Positions 16,595 through 25,678 of a stretch of DNA of 64,000 nt are shown here, one piece after another. Where the stretch lies: the NCBI GenBank assembly GCA_027577595.1, contig JANBRJ010000047.1, positions 1-64,000 of the forward strand. Direction: 5' to 3'. The stretch's first letter is position 1; each line of letters begins with the position of its first letter. The DNA is from Coemansia sp. RSA 487 (Eukaryota; Kickxellomycota; Kickxellomycetes; Kickxellales; Kickxellaceae). The notes under the pieces are model-generated. The model did not search any database. It worked only from the letters and a program-made list of their open reading frames with translations, and was not told the DNA's origin. A program made the translations under genes and the position numbers.

Positions 16595-19500
16595 ATGTTT
16601 AGCTTTATACTTTGCATTTGTAAATCGCAACTCCTGCTGCGGCGAGCAGCATGTTCTATAATTATTATTTTAGGCGTTTATATGTTTACTTTACAAACGG
16701 TCGGTGCATTGTCGCCCGCATCCCTTTCTGAAAGCCCTTCACAGCAACAGGCTCCTAACGACTTTCTCGCCGACATGAAGCGCTCCAACGAAGTGGACAG
16801 CGACCACCGCAACTTTATGACGCCGGAATACCGTGCCTTTTGTATAAAAACTCGCGAGCACATTGTTAGCTGTGCCTTATTTCTGTTTCTTTTCATGTGT
16901 ACATATGCTTTGGTCTACCGTGCATGCGCGCCTCCAGCACAGCGACAACATATTGCGAACGGTTCTATCTCTACAAAGCAGCGCCTTGCAAAGAACCAAC
17001 GCAGTACTCGCTACTTGATATTTCCATACTCTTCCACGTTTCGATCGCGTCAAATATCGCTAATCATCTCGTCTGCTGGGCTTGCATCGGCTTGTATGAC
17101 TGCAATTTTGCTTGTTGTAACTGTCACTCTTGCCAATGCTATGGAACATGGTGACCCCCACAGCCTGACGTCTTGGCGCACCTGGCTTTTGCCCTCGACG
17201 CTTCTTGCGCCTGGTGAGACGCATGTTCAAGGTTACCATGGCCATAATCGGCATCTGTCAGGCACTGGTGGCTCTATTCCAGGAGGTCCCCATATGGCCC
17301 ATGATTTCCCACCGTTTCTTCGGCGGCTTTGGCTTTACCAGTCCATTATATCCGTCAACACGGCCACCGTTCTGCTTCCTATTGGCGTTCTGTTCGAGCA
17401 AACATCGCGCAAGGAATCTTCGTTGCGTCGGCTATTTTTGGCAAGTATTCGTTGGATGATGTGTGCCGGGCTGGCTCTCTTTGTCTGGGAGGCAGCCTGC
17501 CAAAGAAGCAGCCACCTGCAGGCGCTTGGGTTTTACCGCCTGTTTTCGACCGGCGGCGCTACTATACGCTACTCGGTGTACCATGCAACCTGCATTTTTG
17601 CATCGCTGCCGGTGGTTCTTGTAATTGTCCCCCGCGGAACATGGGCTCTTTTTAGTTGGATCAAGTGCTGCGTCGGCCAGAAGCACGAGCTTGCGCATGT
17701 GGCACGGATGCGATATCGCAAGCTCAAGCACGAGAGAGCCAAGATCGAGCGCCAACTGCAGAAAGCGATTGGGTCCTGGAAATGGGAGCGCATCAGGGAC
17801 TCTGACGAGGCATGGGTGCTTGATGACTTTTGCGACATAGAAGCTAAAAAATCGCCTTCTCTGCGATCTCCGCCAGCTTCGCGCAGCCGCAACAGCATTT
17901 CCGATCTTCCTCCGCTGCACCCAGGGCTCTCGCCAAAAATGGATTCTGTTGAATCACGTCCTTACAGGACTGTCGCATATCGACAATCGCGCATATCGGC
18001 TAGACCAAGATTCGCAAGGGGCGGTGGCGTGTTGCCAGGGTCTGCTATCTTCCAGCCACAGGACGTTTCAATGGATTATGCCCCCTCGTTCCATCAGACT
18101 AGTGCGAATGCAACGCCAAATTTACAGTCAGCCAGCATGTTTCTGTACCAGTCGGATGGTACAGACTCGAGTGATGATGGAGCCAACGACTCTTGGACAA
18201 ACCAGACAACGCAAAGGACACAAAGACAGCAGCAGTTGGAGCGAGAGCGCGCGATGAAGCAGCTATCTCGGCAGATCAGAAAATACCACGCACAGCTGCT
18301 ATTCATCCGCGAAGATATGAGAAGGCTGGACGAAAGTGAGGTTCTTGGCATGGCTGATAACGATGTCTCGAACACAGACAGCATCAGCAGCAGTAGAAGC
18401 CGAAGCCAGGTCTTTAAACGTACCACGCTGATGTCGCTGGCTGGAAGCGCTTCTTCGATTTTGGTAACCGTCACTGCATCGTTGTGCTGGCTGCTGGTTG
18501 TGCTTCAGGTGGGGCGCGGCGCACTTAGCGCAATATTTGTTGGCGAGCCTGATCTGACACATAACTTTACCTACTTTATTCCTGCTTTGCCACCAGGCAA
18601 CATCGATGGGTTGGGTTCTGCTGCTGCTGCTACTGCTGCTGGATACCTGCATTCCAGCCCTGGATCTGCATCCGGTTTTAGCAAGCAAACGAACGGTAGC
18701 ATTGTATGGCAACGGGAATTAATACCGCCTCTGGCCACGCTCTGCCAAATGATATCAAGCGCGCTTCTGTTTGTAGTCGTGATGTTTGGCGTGTTATCCA
18801 TGGGGTCTTCGGTTGAGGATTCGGTGCATCCGCTGCGGTTCCTGATAGCGTCATATTCTGGCAGCCTTTTGCGAGCTCGTCAATGGCATTGGCTGCCGTA
18901 TTTCCTTTTGTCTGAAGCCCTGCTTGTCCGCATCAATCCTACATGTGTTGTCGCGCACTTTGCTTCCAGCAATCAGCTAGGATGCGTGGCAGGCAATACC
19001 TCGCGTGTTTTCTTTTCGTCAAGCCGCGACCTAACCAGTTTCTATCGCGGACTACTGCGCCAGGCTGCTGGGTCATCAGCAGTACCAACGACCCTATTGC
19101 CTGGCGGAATACTGCCCGAGAGCTTCTTGCAAGCAAAGGCGTGGGGCAAGCGAGTGTTCCTCCTTTTTGGCAGCAATGCAAAAAACAGCAGTAGCAAGGC
19201 TGAAGGCAGCGGCGATGCGGTCAGAGCAGCAACACCGTCACGAGATCCACAGCCGGTCTCAACAAAACAGCTTCTTACTTATACGTGGATCGTTTGCGGG
19301 CTGGCAATGACATGGCCAAGCGTTCTACGCACAACAGGGCTTATATCCGAGCGTGCTTACGTGCTTCCCATTACGTCGCTGGTGCAGCCTTTATGGACGC
19401 AGTATAAAAATGATCAGGACCTTAGCACCGACACTGCTGGCATGCCGCCCGTCTACGGTGCCACCGAGCCTGGCGAGGGCACTGTCGGGCTTTTGACTAA

Positions 19501-21190
19501 CCCTGCAGCGCCGATCAACGAAGCAGTTGCTGAGGAGTGCAGCTCAGGCGTCTGTTCAGCAGGAGATGTCGCCTATGCCTTGCCTTTGTTCGTAGCCAGC
19601 AACGAACTACTGTTCTGTGATAACAGACAGAACACAATTTACTCTGCCACGACTCTCAACGTCAACAACAGCGCACCAGACACGTCTCCTAAAGATATCT
19701 ACGCTAGCCTTAAACGCGAGCCACTAGAGCCTGGCTTAGCTTCAAATGACTTTGTTAACGCCCCGCTTACGAGCACAAGCAATCCAGCGCCAACAGCCGC
19801 AGCGAGAACAATGGCCTTTACACGCAAGATATCGCGGAAGCAACTGCACCAGTCGTTGTTTGCCGATACTCTTCAGGGAAAGCTTGTTAGATGGAGTGTT
19901 GGGCTCGCGTGCAAAATAACACCCCATGCGTGTATATCCGCTGGATATATTGTGTGGTGGATGTCGCCGGATCTTATTGTGCCACTGTCGCCAGTCACAG
20001 TTGACATGCAATTAGGTTATCTACCGCCGCTAGATCCCGGCAGTTATCCTGTCCTGGTTTCGCCATCTCTTGCCATGTATTCAGAATGGTATGGGATGCT
20101 GCGCCGCCTGGAAAGAGGCAGTATCTGGCTTCCGCATGCCGATGATGGGACGCCGCTGAGGCTGCAGCCAGCCAACATGAATGAGAGAAAGCCTAGCGAG
20201 CGCAAGAAGCATGCGCATCATTTGTCTGTAAATAAGACAGTCGTGCCAGCAAAACGAGGATGGATGCAGATGGCATATGGCTCGATCGTGCATGGGCTAC
20301 GCGTTTTTGGACTGAAGCTCAGAGAACTGCTTTATGTCCTGACACGGCGGCTGTGGTCGGCGGTCGTGCTGTGCACTCGTGTTGCAACTGGCTCTGTAGC
20401 CGACCGTGTCCGCGACACGAGAGCTGGAGCAGCAATCGGGGCATCTGCGAATGCAATGGTGCGCATTGGTTCCGGGGTTGGCTTTATAGCTGACAGTGTC
20501 TGGGAAGCGGTGTTGGCTCCGCTGTGGTACTGTATATCGCTTGCTGCTGGCGCGATTTTTGGCTGCATAGCGCTTGTTGCTTCGTATGCTGCATCGGCTG
20601 TAGCTAGCGTGCTCGACTTGATATCCATTCCAAGCAGAGACATTGCAGCAGCACAGGTCGGGGTGACCAGTGCTGCGCCTCCTCTATTTATAAATGAGTA
20701 TTGGGAGTCGGCAGCTGTGCGCGGAGGCAGTCCGGCTCTTCAGCGACTGCGGCCTGAGCTGTGGCCGCATGTGTTTGGAGGCAGCGCAGAGGGTGCCTTG
20801 ATCCTACATGACGTAGCAGCTCAGCCACAGCAGCCAGCCTCGCTGCTTCATAAGGGCGGACAAGGGAGTGGCGGTCATGGCAAAAGCGGAGCCAGCAATG
20901 CCAAATCGACGGCTGCACTGTCAGCTAAAAGCGACATTACTGCCAAGCAGAGTCTTGGAGACACATCCACCTTGCCTACGTTTGGAGTGAGCCAGCAAGA
21001 GCACAGCGCTGCAGCCCAGACCACTGCAAAGGCGGGAGAAGGGGGCGATGGCCGGACGCAGGCACAGAAGAGCCGCAAGGCGTGGACAACGCTGGACTGG
21101 TTGCTGGCGGCATACCGGGTCGCATTAAGCATCCTTGCAATCAGGACTGTGTTTCGGCCATCGCGCTCGTCCAGGCTATTTTCTGTCTAG
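16595..21190 (+). CDS. Very large polytopic membrane protein, LMBR1-like
   Basis: A 1531-residue protein with an N-terminal hydrophobic segment, several further transmembrane segments in the first 370 residues, and a long cytosolic stretch. That stretch is charged and helical at about 370-400 and 540-580, with low-complexity Ser/Arg-rich parts between. Another group of membrane segments lies at about 610-780, with isolated hydrophobic segments later. The arrangement, and a proline/glycine-containing turn at the end of one membrane segment (IVPRGTWALFSW), recall the LMBR1/LIMR family, but the protein is two to three times the usual length and I am not certain. The C-terminal 170 residues are Ala/Ser/Gln-rich. 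No introns are needed. The ATG at 16595 has a CACAATG context and an A/T box (CTTATAATAG) about 20 bases upstream. Confidence 0.65.
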   Translation: MFSFILCICKSQLLLRRAACSIIIILGVYMFTLQTVGALSPASLSESPSQQQAPNDFLADMKRSNEVDSDHRNFMTPEYRAFCIKTREHIVSCALFLFLFMCTYALVYRACAPPAQRQHIANGSISTKQRLAKNQRSTRYLIFPYSSTFRSRQISLIISSAGLASACMTAILLVVTVTLANAMEHGDPHSLTSWRTWLLPSTLLAPGETHVQGYHGHNRHLSGTGGSIPGGPHMAHDFPPFLRRLWLYQSIISVNTATVLLPIGVLFEQTSRKESSLRRLFLASIRWMMCAGLALFVWEAACQRSSHLQALGFYRLFSTGGATIRYSVYHATCIFASLPVVLVIVPRGTWALFSWIKCCVGQKHELAHVARMRYRKLKHERAKIERQLQKAIGSWKWERIRDSDEAWVLDDFCDIEAKKSPSLRSPPASRSRNSISDLPPLHPGLSPKMDSVESRPYRTVAYRQSRISARPRFARGGGVLPGSAIFQPQDVSMDYAPSFHQTSANATPNLQSASMFLYQSDGTDSSDDGANDSWTNQTTQRTQRQQQLERERAMKQLSRQIRKYHAQLLFIREDMRRLDESEVLGMADNDVSNTDSISSSRSRSQVFKRTTLMSLAGSASSILVTVTASLCWLLVVLQVGRGALSAIFVGEPDLTHNFTYFIPALPPGNIDGLGSAAAATAAGYLHSSPGSASGFSKQTNGSIVWQRELIPPLATLCQMISSALLFVVVMFGVLSMGSSVEDSVHPLRFLIASYSGSLLRARQWHWLPYFLLSEALLVRINPTCVVAHFASSNQLGCVAGNTSRVFFSSSRDLTSFYRGLLRQAAGSSAVPTTLLPGGILPESFLQAKAWGKRVFLLFGSNAKNSSSKAEGSGDAVRAATPSRDPQPVSTKQLLTYTWIVCGLAMTWPSVLRTTGLISERAYVLPITSLVQPLWTQYKNDQDLSTDTAGMPPVYGATEPGEGTVGLLTNPAAPINEAVAEECSSGVCSAGDVAYALPLFVASNELLFCDNRQNTIYSATTLNVNNSAPDTSPKDIYASLKREPLEPGLASNDFVNAPLTSTSNPAPTAAARTMAFTRKISRKQLHQSLFADTLQGKLVRWSVGLACKITPHACISAGYIVWWMSPDLIVPLSPVTVDMQLGYLPPLDPGSYPVLVSPSLAMYSEWYGMLRRLERGSIWLPHADDGTPLRLQPANMNERKPSERKKHAHHLSVNKTVVPAKRGWMQMAYGSIVHGLRVFGLKLRELLYVLTRRLWSAVVLCTRVATGSVADRVRDTRAGAAIGASANAMVRIGSGVGFIADSVWEAVLAPLWYCISLAAGAIFGCIALVASYAASAVASVLDLISIPSRDIAAAQVGVTSAAPPLFINEYWESAAVRGGSPALQRLRPELWPHVFGGSAEGALILHDVAAQPQQPASLLHKGGQGSGGHGKSGASNAKSTAALSAKSDITAKQSLGDTSTLPTFGVSQQEHSAAAQTTAKAGEGGDGRTQAQKSRKAWTTLDWLLAAYRVALSILAIRTVFRPSRSSRLFSV

Positions 21191-21533
21191 TCGCATACAT
21201 GCATGGCGTGGTGAGTGGAAAGAAAAGTCTTGGCAAACTGAGACCGAAGCGGGCGACAGGAGTGTATTTGGTGCTGGCAAAAGCGATAAAGTCTGGAGCT
21301 GCAGGCGTCTATTTTAATTCGATTTGCCAAACGCCTCTAATTGTGTTTTTTGTGTTCCGTTCAGGCAGGAAGGATGCTTATTCTTATTGTTTTTTGTTGT
21401 TTGCTTTCTGGTGCCTGAACGCTGAGCAGCATTCATAAACTGCACTTTCCCTTCGCTAGATATCCAAAAGCTATGCTCCTTTTCTTTTCCCTCTTCAACT
21501 TTCACTTTACGTATATTATTGCTTTTTTATTGT

Positions 21534-21547
21534 GTATATATAAAATA
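21534..21547 (+). promoter_or_regulatory. TATA box of the Na+/H+ exchanger gene
   Basis: GTATATATAAAATA lies about 145 bases upstream of the exchanger ATG, within a 500-base gap that otherwise holds no gene. Confidence 0.45.
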
Positions 21548-21691
21548 GAATTTACTCCTTTGAGCGTATATATCGCCTGTTGTGAATTGCAAGCCAAAAG
21601 CTTATCTTCATACTGACTTTGCTTCCACTGGTACTTTTCTTCCTGCTCTTGGTCCTTCTCCATTACGGAGGTCCTTTATCTTTAGTTTACA

Positions 21692-24043
21692 ATGGACGCA
21701 CTGGCTGTAACCACAACTATTTTGTCGGCGGCAGCAAGCCAGGCTGCACCAGCAGCTCTGGCAGAGTTTGTCGGCAGCATTGCTGCTAGCACGGCAGCGC
21801 CAGAAGAAGCGTCGGATGCAGTCTACGAACTGCTAGTCACCACACCTACTAGCAGCGAGGCCGAGGATGAGCCAGACGACACCGAGGAGCCACCGCCCGA
21901 GGAAGAAGAAAAGGTGTCATCGCAAGCACTGCTCATTCTGGTGTCGCTGCTTATTGCAGCTCTCCTTACATCCTACTACCTTCAGCGCTGGAAGATCCGC
22001 TCGGTGCACGAAACGGTGCTGTCGATTTTTGCTGGCATGGTTGTTGGGCTTGTGCTGAGGTTTAGTACTGGCAGCTACATCAAGCGGATGGTTACCTTCG
22101 ACCACACGATATTCTTCAACATGCTTCTGCCGCCGATCATCCTCAACTGCGGATACAATCTGCAGAAGACATCGGTTGCACGGAACATTCCGTCAGTGCT
22201 GACCTTTGCATTCATTGGAACGGCGATAAGCGCACTGGTCATAGGTGTCCTGGTTCAGATCTACTCGTTCACCGGTATAGAAAGCATCGGGTTTAGTTTT
22301 CTGGACTCGCTTATTCTCGGGACGATCCTCTCGGCAACAGACCCGGTCACGATTCTAGCGGTGTTTGAACAGCTGCGTGTGGACCCAAAGCTGTTCTCAA
22401 TCATCTTTGGCGAAACAGTGTTCAACGACGCGGTTGCAATTGTGCTGTTCGAGACACTGAGCATGTTGCGGTCTTCCGGGCAGGGGCTGACATTCGGGGC
22501 GATCCCAGCGATGCTGGCGTCGTTTATGTTTGTGTTTTCTGCGTCGTTGCTGGTTGGTGTTGTTATGGGCGTTCTTATGGCGCTTCTGTGCAAGCACACG
22601 CGTCTGTACGAGTACGCATCGATCGAGGCGTCGCTGGTTCTGCTGGTGGCGTACCAGGCGTATCTGTTCTCCAACGCAATCAAACTGTCGGGCATCGTGT
22701 CTCTCCTATTCTGCGCCGCAACCATGCGCCAGTACGCCTACAAGTCGCTGTCAAAGAAGAGCAAGCGTGCCACGCGCTACATCTTCCATCTTTTGTCGGG
22801 TCTGGCAGAGAACTTTGTCTTTATCTATCTCGGAATAGCACTGTTCACGTCGCCAGAGCTGCGCTTCCGCCCAGTGTTCATCATCTTTGTGATGGTGTCG
22901 ACCTGCATATCTCGCTACTCGGCTATATTCCCCCTGTCGCGCGTGCTGAACGCCATCTTCAAGTTCCGCCACCCATCGGCTCCGTCGTCCGCACAGCCGG
23001 TAACCCATGAAGAGCAGACAATGCTGTTCTGGGCTGGGCTGCGTGGCGCTGTTGCTGTGGCTCTTGCAAGCGAGGTGTCTGGAGATAACGGCACTCTTCT
23101 GCGAACAACAGTGCTGTGCGTGGTTGTCCTCAGCGTTGCTATATTCGGCGGCACGACCCCAAAGGTTGTTGAGCTGCTTGGGATCCGGACTGGCGTGCCC
23201 CAGCCCGATTCGTCAGATGAGGAAGACGAAGATGGTAACGATGCTGCAAGCGATGGTTACGCATACGATAGCTACAGCCCAAGCAGCGATGGCAACGGCA
23301 GTGGTCGCAGGCCTGTGATCGACCTGAGCTCCCACCAGCCATGGGTTCCGAAGGCAAGTGTAGCCGGCGGCCGCACGATGCGGTCCTCTGGCGCGTACCC
23401 ACAGTCCAATACCCACCAGACGGCAATCGACATGTCAGGAAGCTCATCATTGGGAATTCGCGCTGCAAACGCGCTTCAGAGCTCGCAGGACGAGCAGCAG
23501 CAGCAACAGCAACAGGACGAGCCGATGCCCCTAGGACGTATACCGCGGTCGTTCAGATATATATCTTCGCTGAACGAAGCCGGCGAGTCATGGCTTGCGC
23601 GCATTAAAAACAGCTACCGGTCTCTGGACCGCTCGCTTATTTATGACCTCGACAGGCACTACATTCAGCCATTCCTCATCAGACAGGAGGAGCCATCAAA
23701 CACTACTGTCTCGCGCACAAATCAGACTCGCGCCAACAGACATCACATCCACGAAAGTGCAGAAAGCACCAGCAATCAGTGGAGTAGCGGAACATCGCCT
23801 TACCTAGGGAACCCGTCTGTGCTGGGCTCCCGCAGACCGCAGAATGCCGAGCTCCACATACACACTGATAGAGATGCACAGCAGCAATCTACGCCGCCAA
23901 GCGGAGACCTCGGAGATAGCCCGTGGAACAACTACATACCAGAGGAGGGAGATGGGGAGAACTGGGAGTCGAGCACATCAGACCTTGGAGGCTTGCAGAA
24001 AAACCAGTCACAACAACAGCCGTTGCTCAAAAAGAGCACATAG
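21692..24043 (+). CDS. NHX1: Endosomal/vacuolar Na+(K+)/H+ exchanger, NHX/NHE6-9 type
   Basis: Cation/proton antiporter (CPA1 family) of late endosome, trans-Golgi or vacuole membranes, controlling lumenal pH and salt tolerance. The 783-residue protein has an acidic N-terminal part (EDEPDDTEEPPPEEEEK), about 11-12 membrane segments at 75-490, and a hydrophilic tail of about 290 residues. Family signatures are present: FFNMLLPPIILNCGYNL (amiloride-site region), ATDPVT, and GETVFNDAVAIV with the ion-binding N245-D246. WAGLRGAVAVALA near residue 450 is also characteristic. The tail has a short poly-Gln run and many Ser/Asn residues and may be regulatory. Yeast Nhx1 is shorter, so the extra length is in both termini. 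I infer the endosomal class from the FFN..LPPII and LRGAV sequences; plasma-membrane Nha1-type proteins differ there. Confidence 0.93.
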   Translation: MDALAVTTTILSAAASQAAPAALAEFVGSIAASTAAPEEASDAVYELLVTTPTSSEAEDEPDDTEEPPPEEEEKVSSQALLILVSLLIAALLTSYYLQRWKIRSVHETVLSIFAGMVVGLVLRFSTGSYIKRMVTFDHTIFFNMLLPPIILNCGYNLQKTSVARNIPSVLTFAFIGTAISALVIGVLVQIYSFTGIESIGFSFLDSLILGTILSATDPVTILAVFEQLRVDPKLFSIIFGETVFNDAVAIVLFETLSMLRSSGQGLTFGAIPAMLASFMFVFSASLLVGVVMGVLMALLCKHTRLYEYASIEASLVLLVAYQAYLFSNAIKLSGIVSLLFCAATMRQYAYKSLSKKSKRATRYIFHLLSGLAENFVFIYLGIALFTSPELRFRPVFIIFVMVSTCISRYSAIFPLSRVLNAIFKFRHPSAPSSAQPVTHEEQTMLFWAGLRGAVAVALASEVSGDNGTLLRTTVLCVVVLSVAIFGGTTPKVVELLGIRTGVPQPDSSDEEDEDGNDAASDGYAYDSYSPSSDGNGSGRRPVIDLSSHQPWVPKASVAGGRTMRSSGAYPQSNTHQTAIDMSGSSSLGIRAANALQSSQDEQQQQQQQDEPMPLGRIPRSFRYISSLNEAGESWLARIKNSYRSLDRSLIYDLDRHYIQPFLIRQEEPSNTTVSRTNQTRANRHHIHESAESTSNQWSSGTSPYLGNPSVLGSRRPQNAELHIHTDRDAQQQSTPPSGDLGDSPWNNYIPEEGDGENWESSTSDLGGLQKNQSQQQPLLKKST

Positions 24044-24760
24044 CAAATTTCCATAGCTTTCTGAGGGTGTTTTAAACACTGGCATGCTATTTATTAAGGA
24101 AGATTTGCATAGGTATAACCTCCTGTACTGTATTTGGTTTTATAACGAATTTCAGATCAAGGGGAGGATAAAAGTATAAAAATCCATACATTTTAGTGAA
24201 AGGTAATTTCCTTCAAAGCATATAATTCATGCATGAAAACTTGCCTACATATCTTATATAAAGGTGTATAGGTAGGTCGTCTTCATGGGACTGTTTCCCC
24301 ATACACATTCGATTTGATTCTATCCCTTAAGCCCTATCATAAAGGCTTGAAGAGGCGCATTAATTTTTCTAAAATCGGAGTGACTTTAGATCTGAGAGCA
24401 GGTATGCCCAAGACAAAAGAAAACAAGCAAAAAGCGCTAGTTAAATTATTGGATAAAGTTTTTTATTCACTCCAATCCTCTTTCTTATGACCTACAGTTT
24501 ATTATCCACCATATCACTAGACTGACTAATTGAGTTCCAGCAGTTCCTTATATGTACACTGAGGGATATTCTAAACTATAAAACATATCACTAGTGAGAG
24601 GAGGATTTGGCCCACCAAATCCGCCTCACTACATTAAATCAGCTTTCAGCGAGGCTTACTGAAAGTTGGGGTGGATTCCAAGGGAAGTTTCAGTGCAGAA
24701 GAAACCTCCTACCTATTTCATTATATTTTGTAAAGTTGGAGTTAAAGCTAATCTCCATAG
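24044..24760. other. A/T-rich gene-free stretch before duplicated cassette
   Basis: Open frames are few and short, and none looks protein-like. The only structure noticed is the stem-loop at 24593-24630. The repeated phrase CATATCACTAG occurs twice, near 24509 and 24585. Confidence 0.5.
24593..24630. other. Stem-loop
   Basis: The arms AGTGAGAGGAGGATTTGG and CCAAATCCGCCTCACT pair with one mismatch and a two-base bulge around a four-base loop (CCCA). It lies about 550 bases after the exchanger stop codon and about 130 bases before the duplicated cassette. Its role is unknown; it could be a mobile-element end, an RNA hairpin or chance. Confidence 0.45.
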
Positions 24761-25389
24761 TAAAATGCAGTTGTTGTATTATGCCGCCTATAGTAAACAA
24801 GCATTGGTATTTCACTCTGGCTTCAGAGTTAGCCTTGCGACCTGCAAACAGCAATAGCAATTCATGAACATGTTTCATATTAGTTGCACCAGGCCATTAT
24901 GTATTTGAAAAATGCGACAGTATCAACTAGACAGTTTTATATGGCTTCCGTTTTCTATATTTTACTTTGTAAAAATATTATCCAAAATAACAAAAGCCTA
25001 CATTAAAAAACATCTATAGGCAACTGGCCAAGAGCGTCAGGTACCGAGTTGGCACCAAAAGCGCCAATGGCAGCAGAAGCAGCAAAAACAACGGCCATCA
25101 CCAAAACAAACTCGCCGTCATACCAGATGTGCGTCTGTTGCCACTGCTTCTGCTGAAACTGCTCAGCAGCAAATGCTAATACCACCGCAACAGCAGCAGC
25201 AGCAGCAAGTTTCATGCATCGTATCAGTTAAAATTGATGCCATAAGCGGCTTTGCGCTTTGATCCCTGGCGATGAACTTCGCCCAAGAGGGTGCCCCTTG
25301 CAACAGACTTCTCTTCGAGCTGTTCCAGTGAGGAGAGTCGTTTCTAGGGCAATAAGGCGTGTAAACAGGCCTTTGGGGGATTCGAATCC
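24761..25389 (-). repeat. Duplicated cassette, copy 1
   Basis: This 629-base block aligns without gaps to 45980-46608, in the same orientation 21,219 bases away. I count about four mismatches, all in the first roughly 100 bases; the remaining 500 or so, coding and non-coding alike, read as identical. To the right, weaker similarity continues to about 25520 (copy 2 to about 46790), with many changes and about 45 bases present only in copy 2. The sharp shift from identical to diverged sequence suggests a recent gene-conversion tract within an older duplication. The right border is a palindrome, GGGGATTCGAATCC(CC). Confidence 0.9.
25003..25215 (-). CDS. Small 70-aa protein with N-terminal hydrophobic segment (cassette copy 1)
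   Basis: The 70-residue frame begins MKLAAAAAVAVVLAFAAEQ, which looks like a signal peptide with a plausible AFA/AEQ cleavage site. A Gln-rich segment with HIWYDGE follows, then a second hydrophobic stretch (VLVMAVVFAASAAIGAF), and the end is GQLPIDVF. It is identical in both cassette copies. Just upstream on the same strand (25224-25343) is a 39-codon open segment in another frame that also looks protein-like but lacks an ATG; it could be a separate exon or chance. I do not recognise either. Identity across copies proves nothing about function, because non-coding flanks are equally conserved. Confidence 0.45.
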   Translation of the reverse strand: MKLAAAAAVAVVLAFAAEQFQQKQWQQTHIWYDGEFVLVMAVVFAASAAIGAFGANSVPDALGQLPIDVF

Positions 25390-25678
25390 TACCAACGCAT
25401 TATTTTGATTTTCTGGTATCGTTTGTATAAACTTTCACACATCGTGAAAGCTTTGTCTTATACAAACCTTTCTCTTTCTCCCAAATAGTGTTTCATTCAA
25501 ACTCGGATGCTCAGTTAACTAGACAAAAAGAAGAAACGCAAAAGATTAGATAAAAAATATTTGGCAATATAGAGAGAGGAAAACGCAAAGTACCTGAAAG
25601 GGTCCTCTTCATTAAGGGCAGGAGGGGGGGAAGAAAAGGAAGGAAATGGATGTAACCACATTTTGGCTCAAAGAGCCC

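Noticed and set aside
25376-25389. tRNA-like B box (GGGGATTCGAATCC) at the right border of both cassettes
   Set aside because: No fitting A box, anticodon arm or acceptor pairing was found upstream; the G53-C61 pair of a T arm is missing. Better described as a short palindrome.
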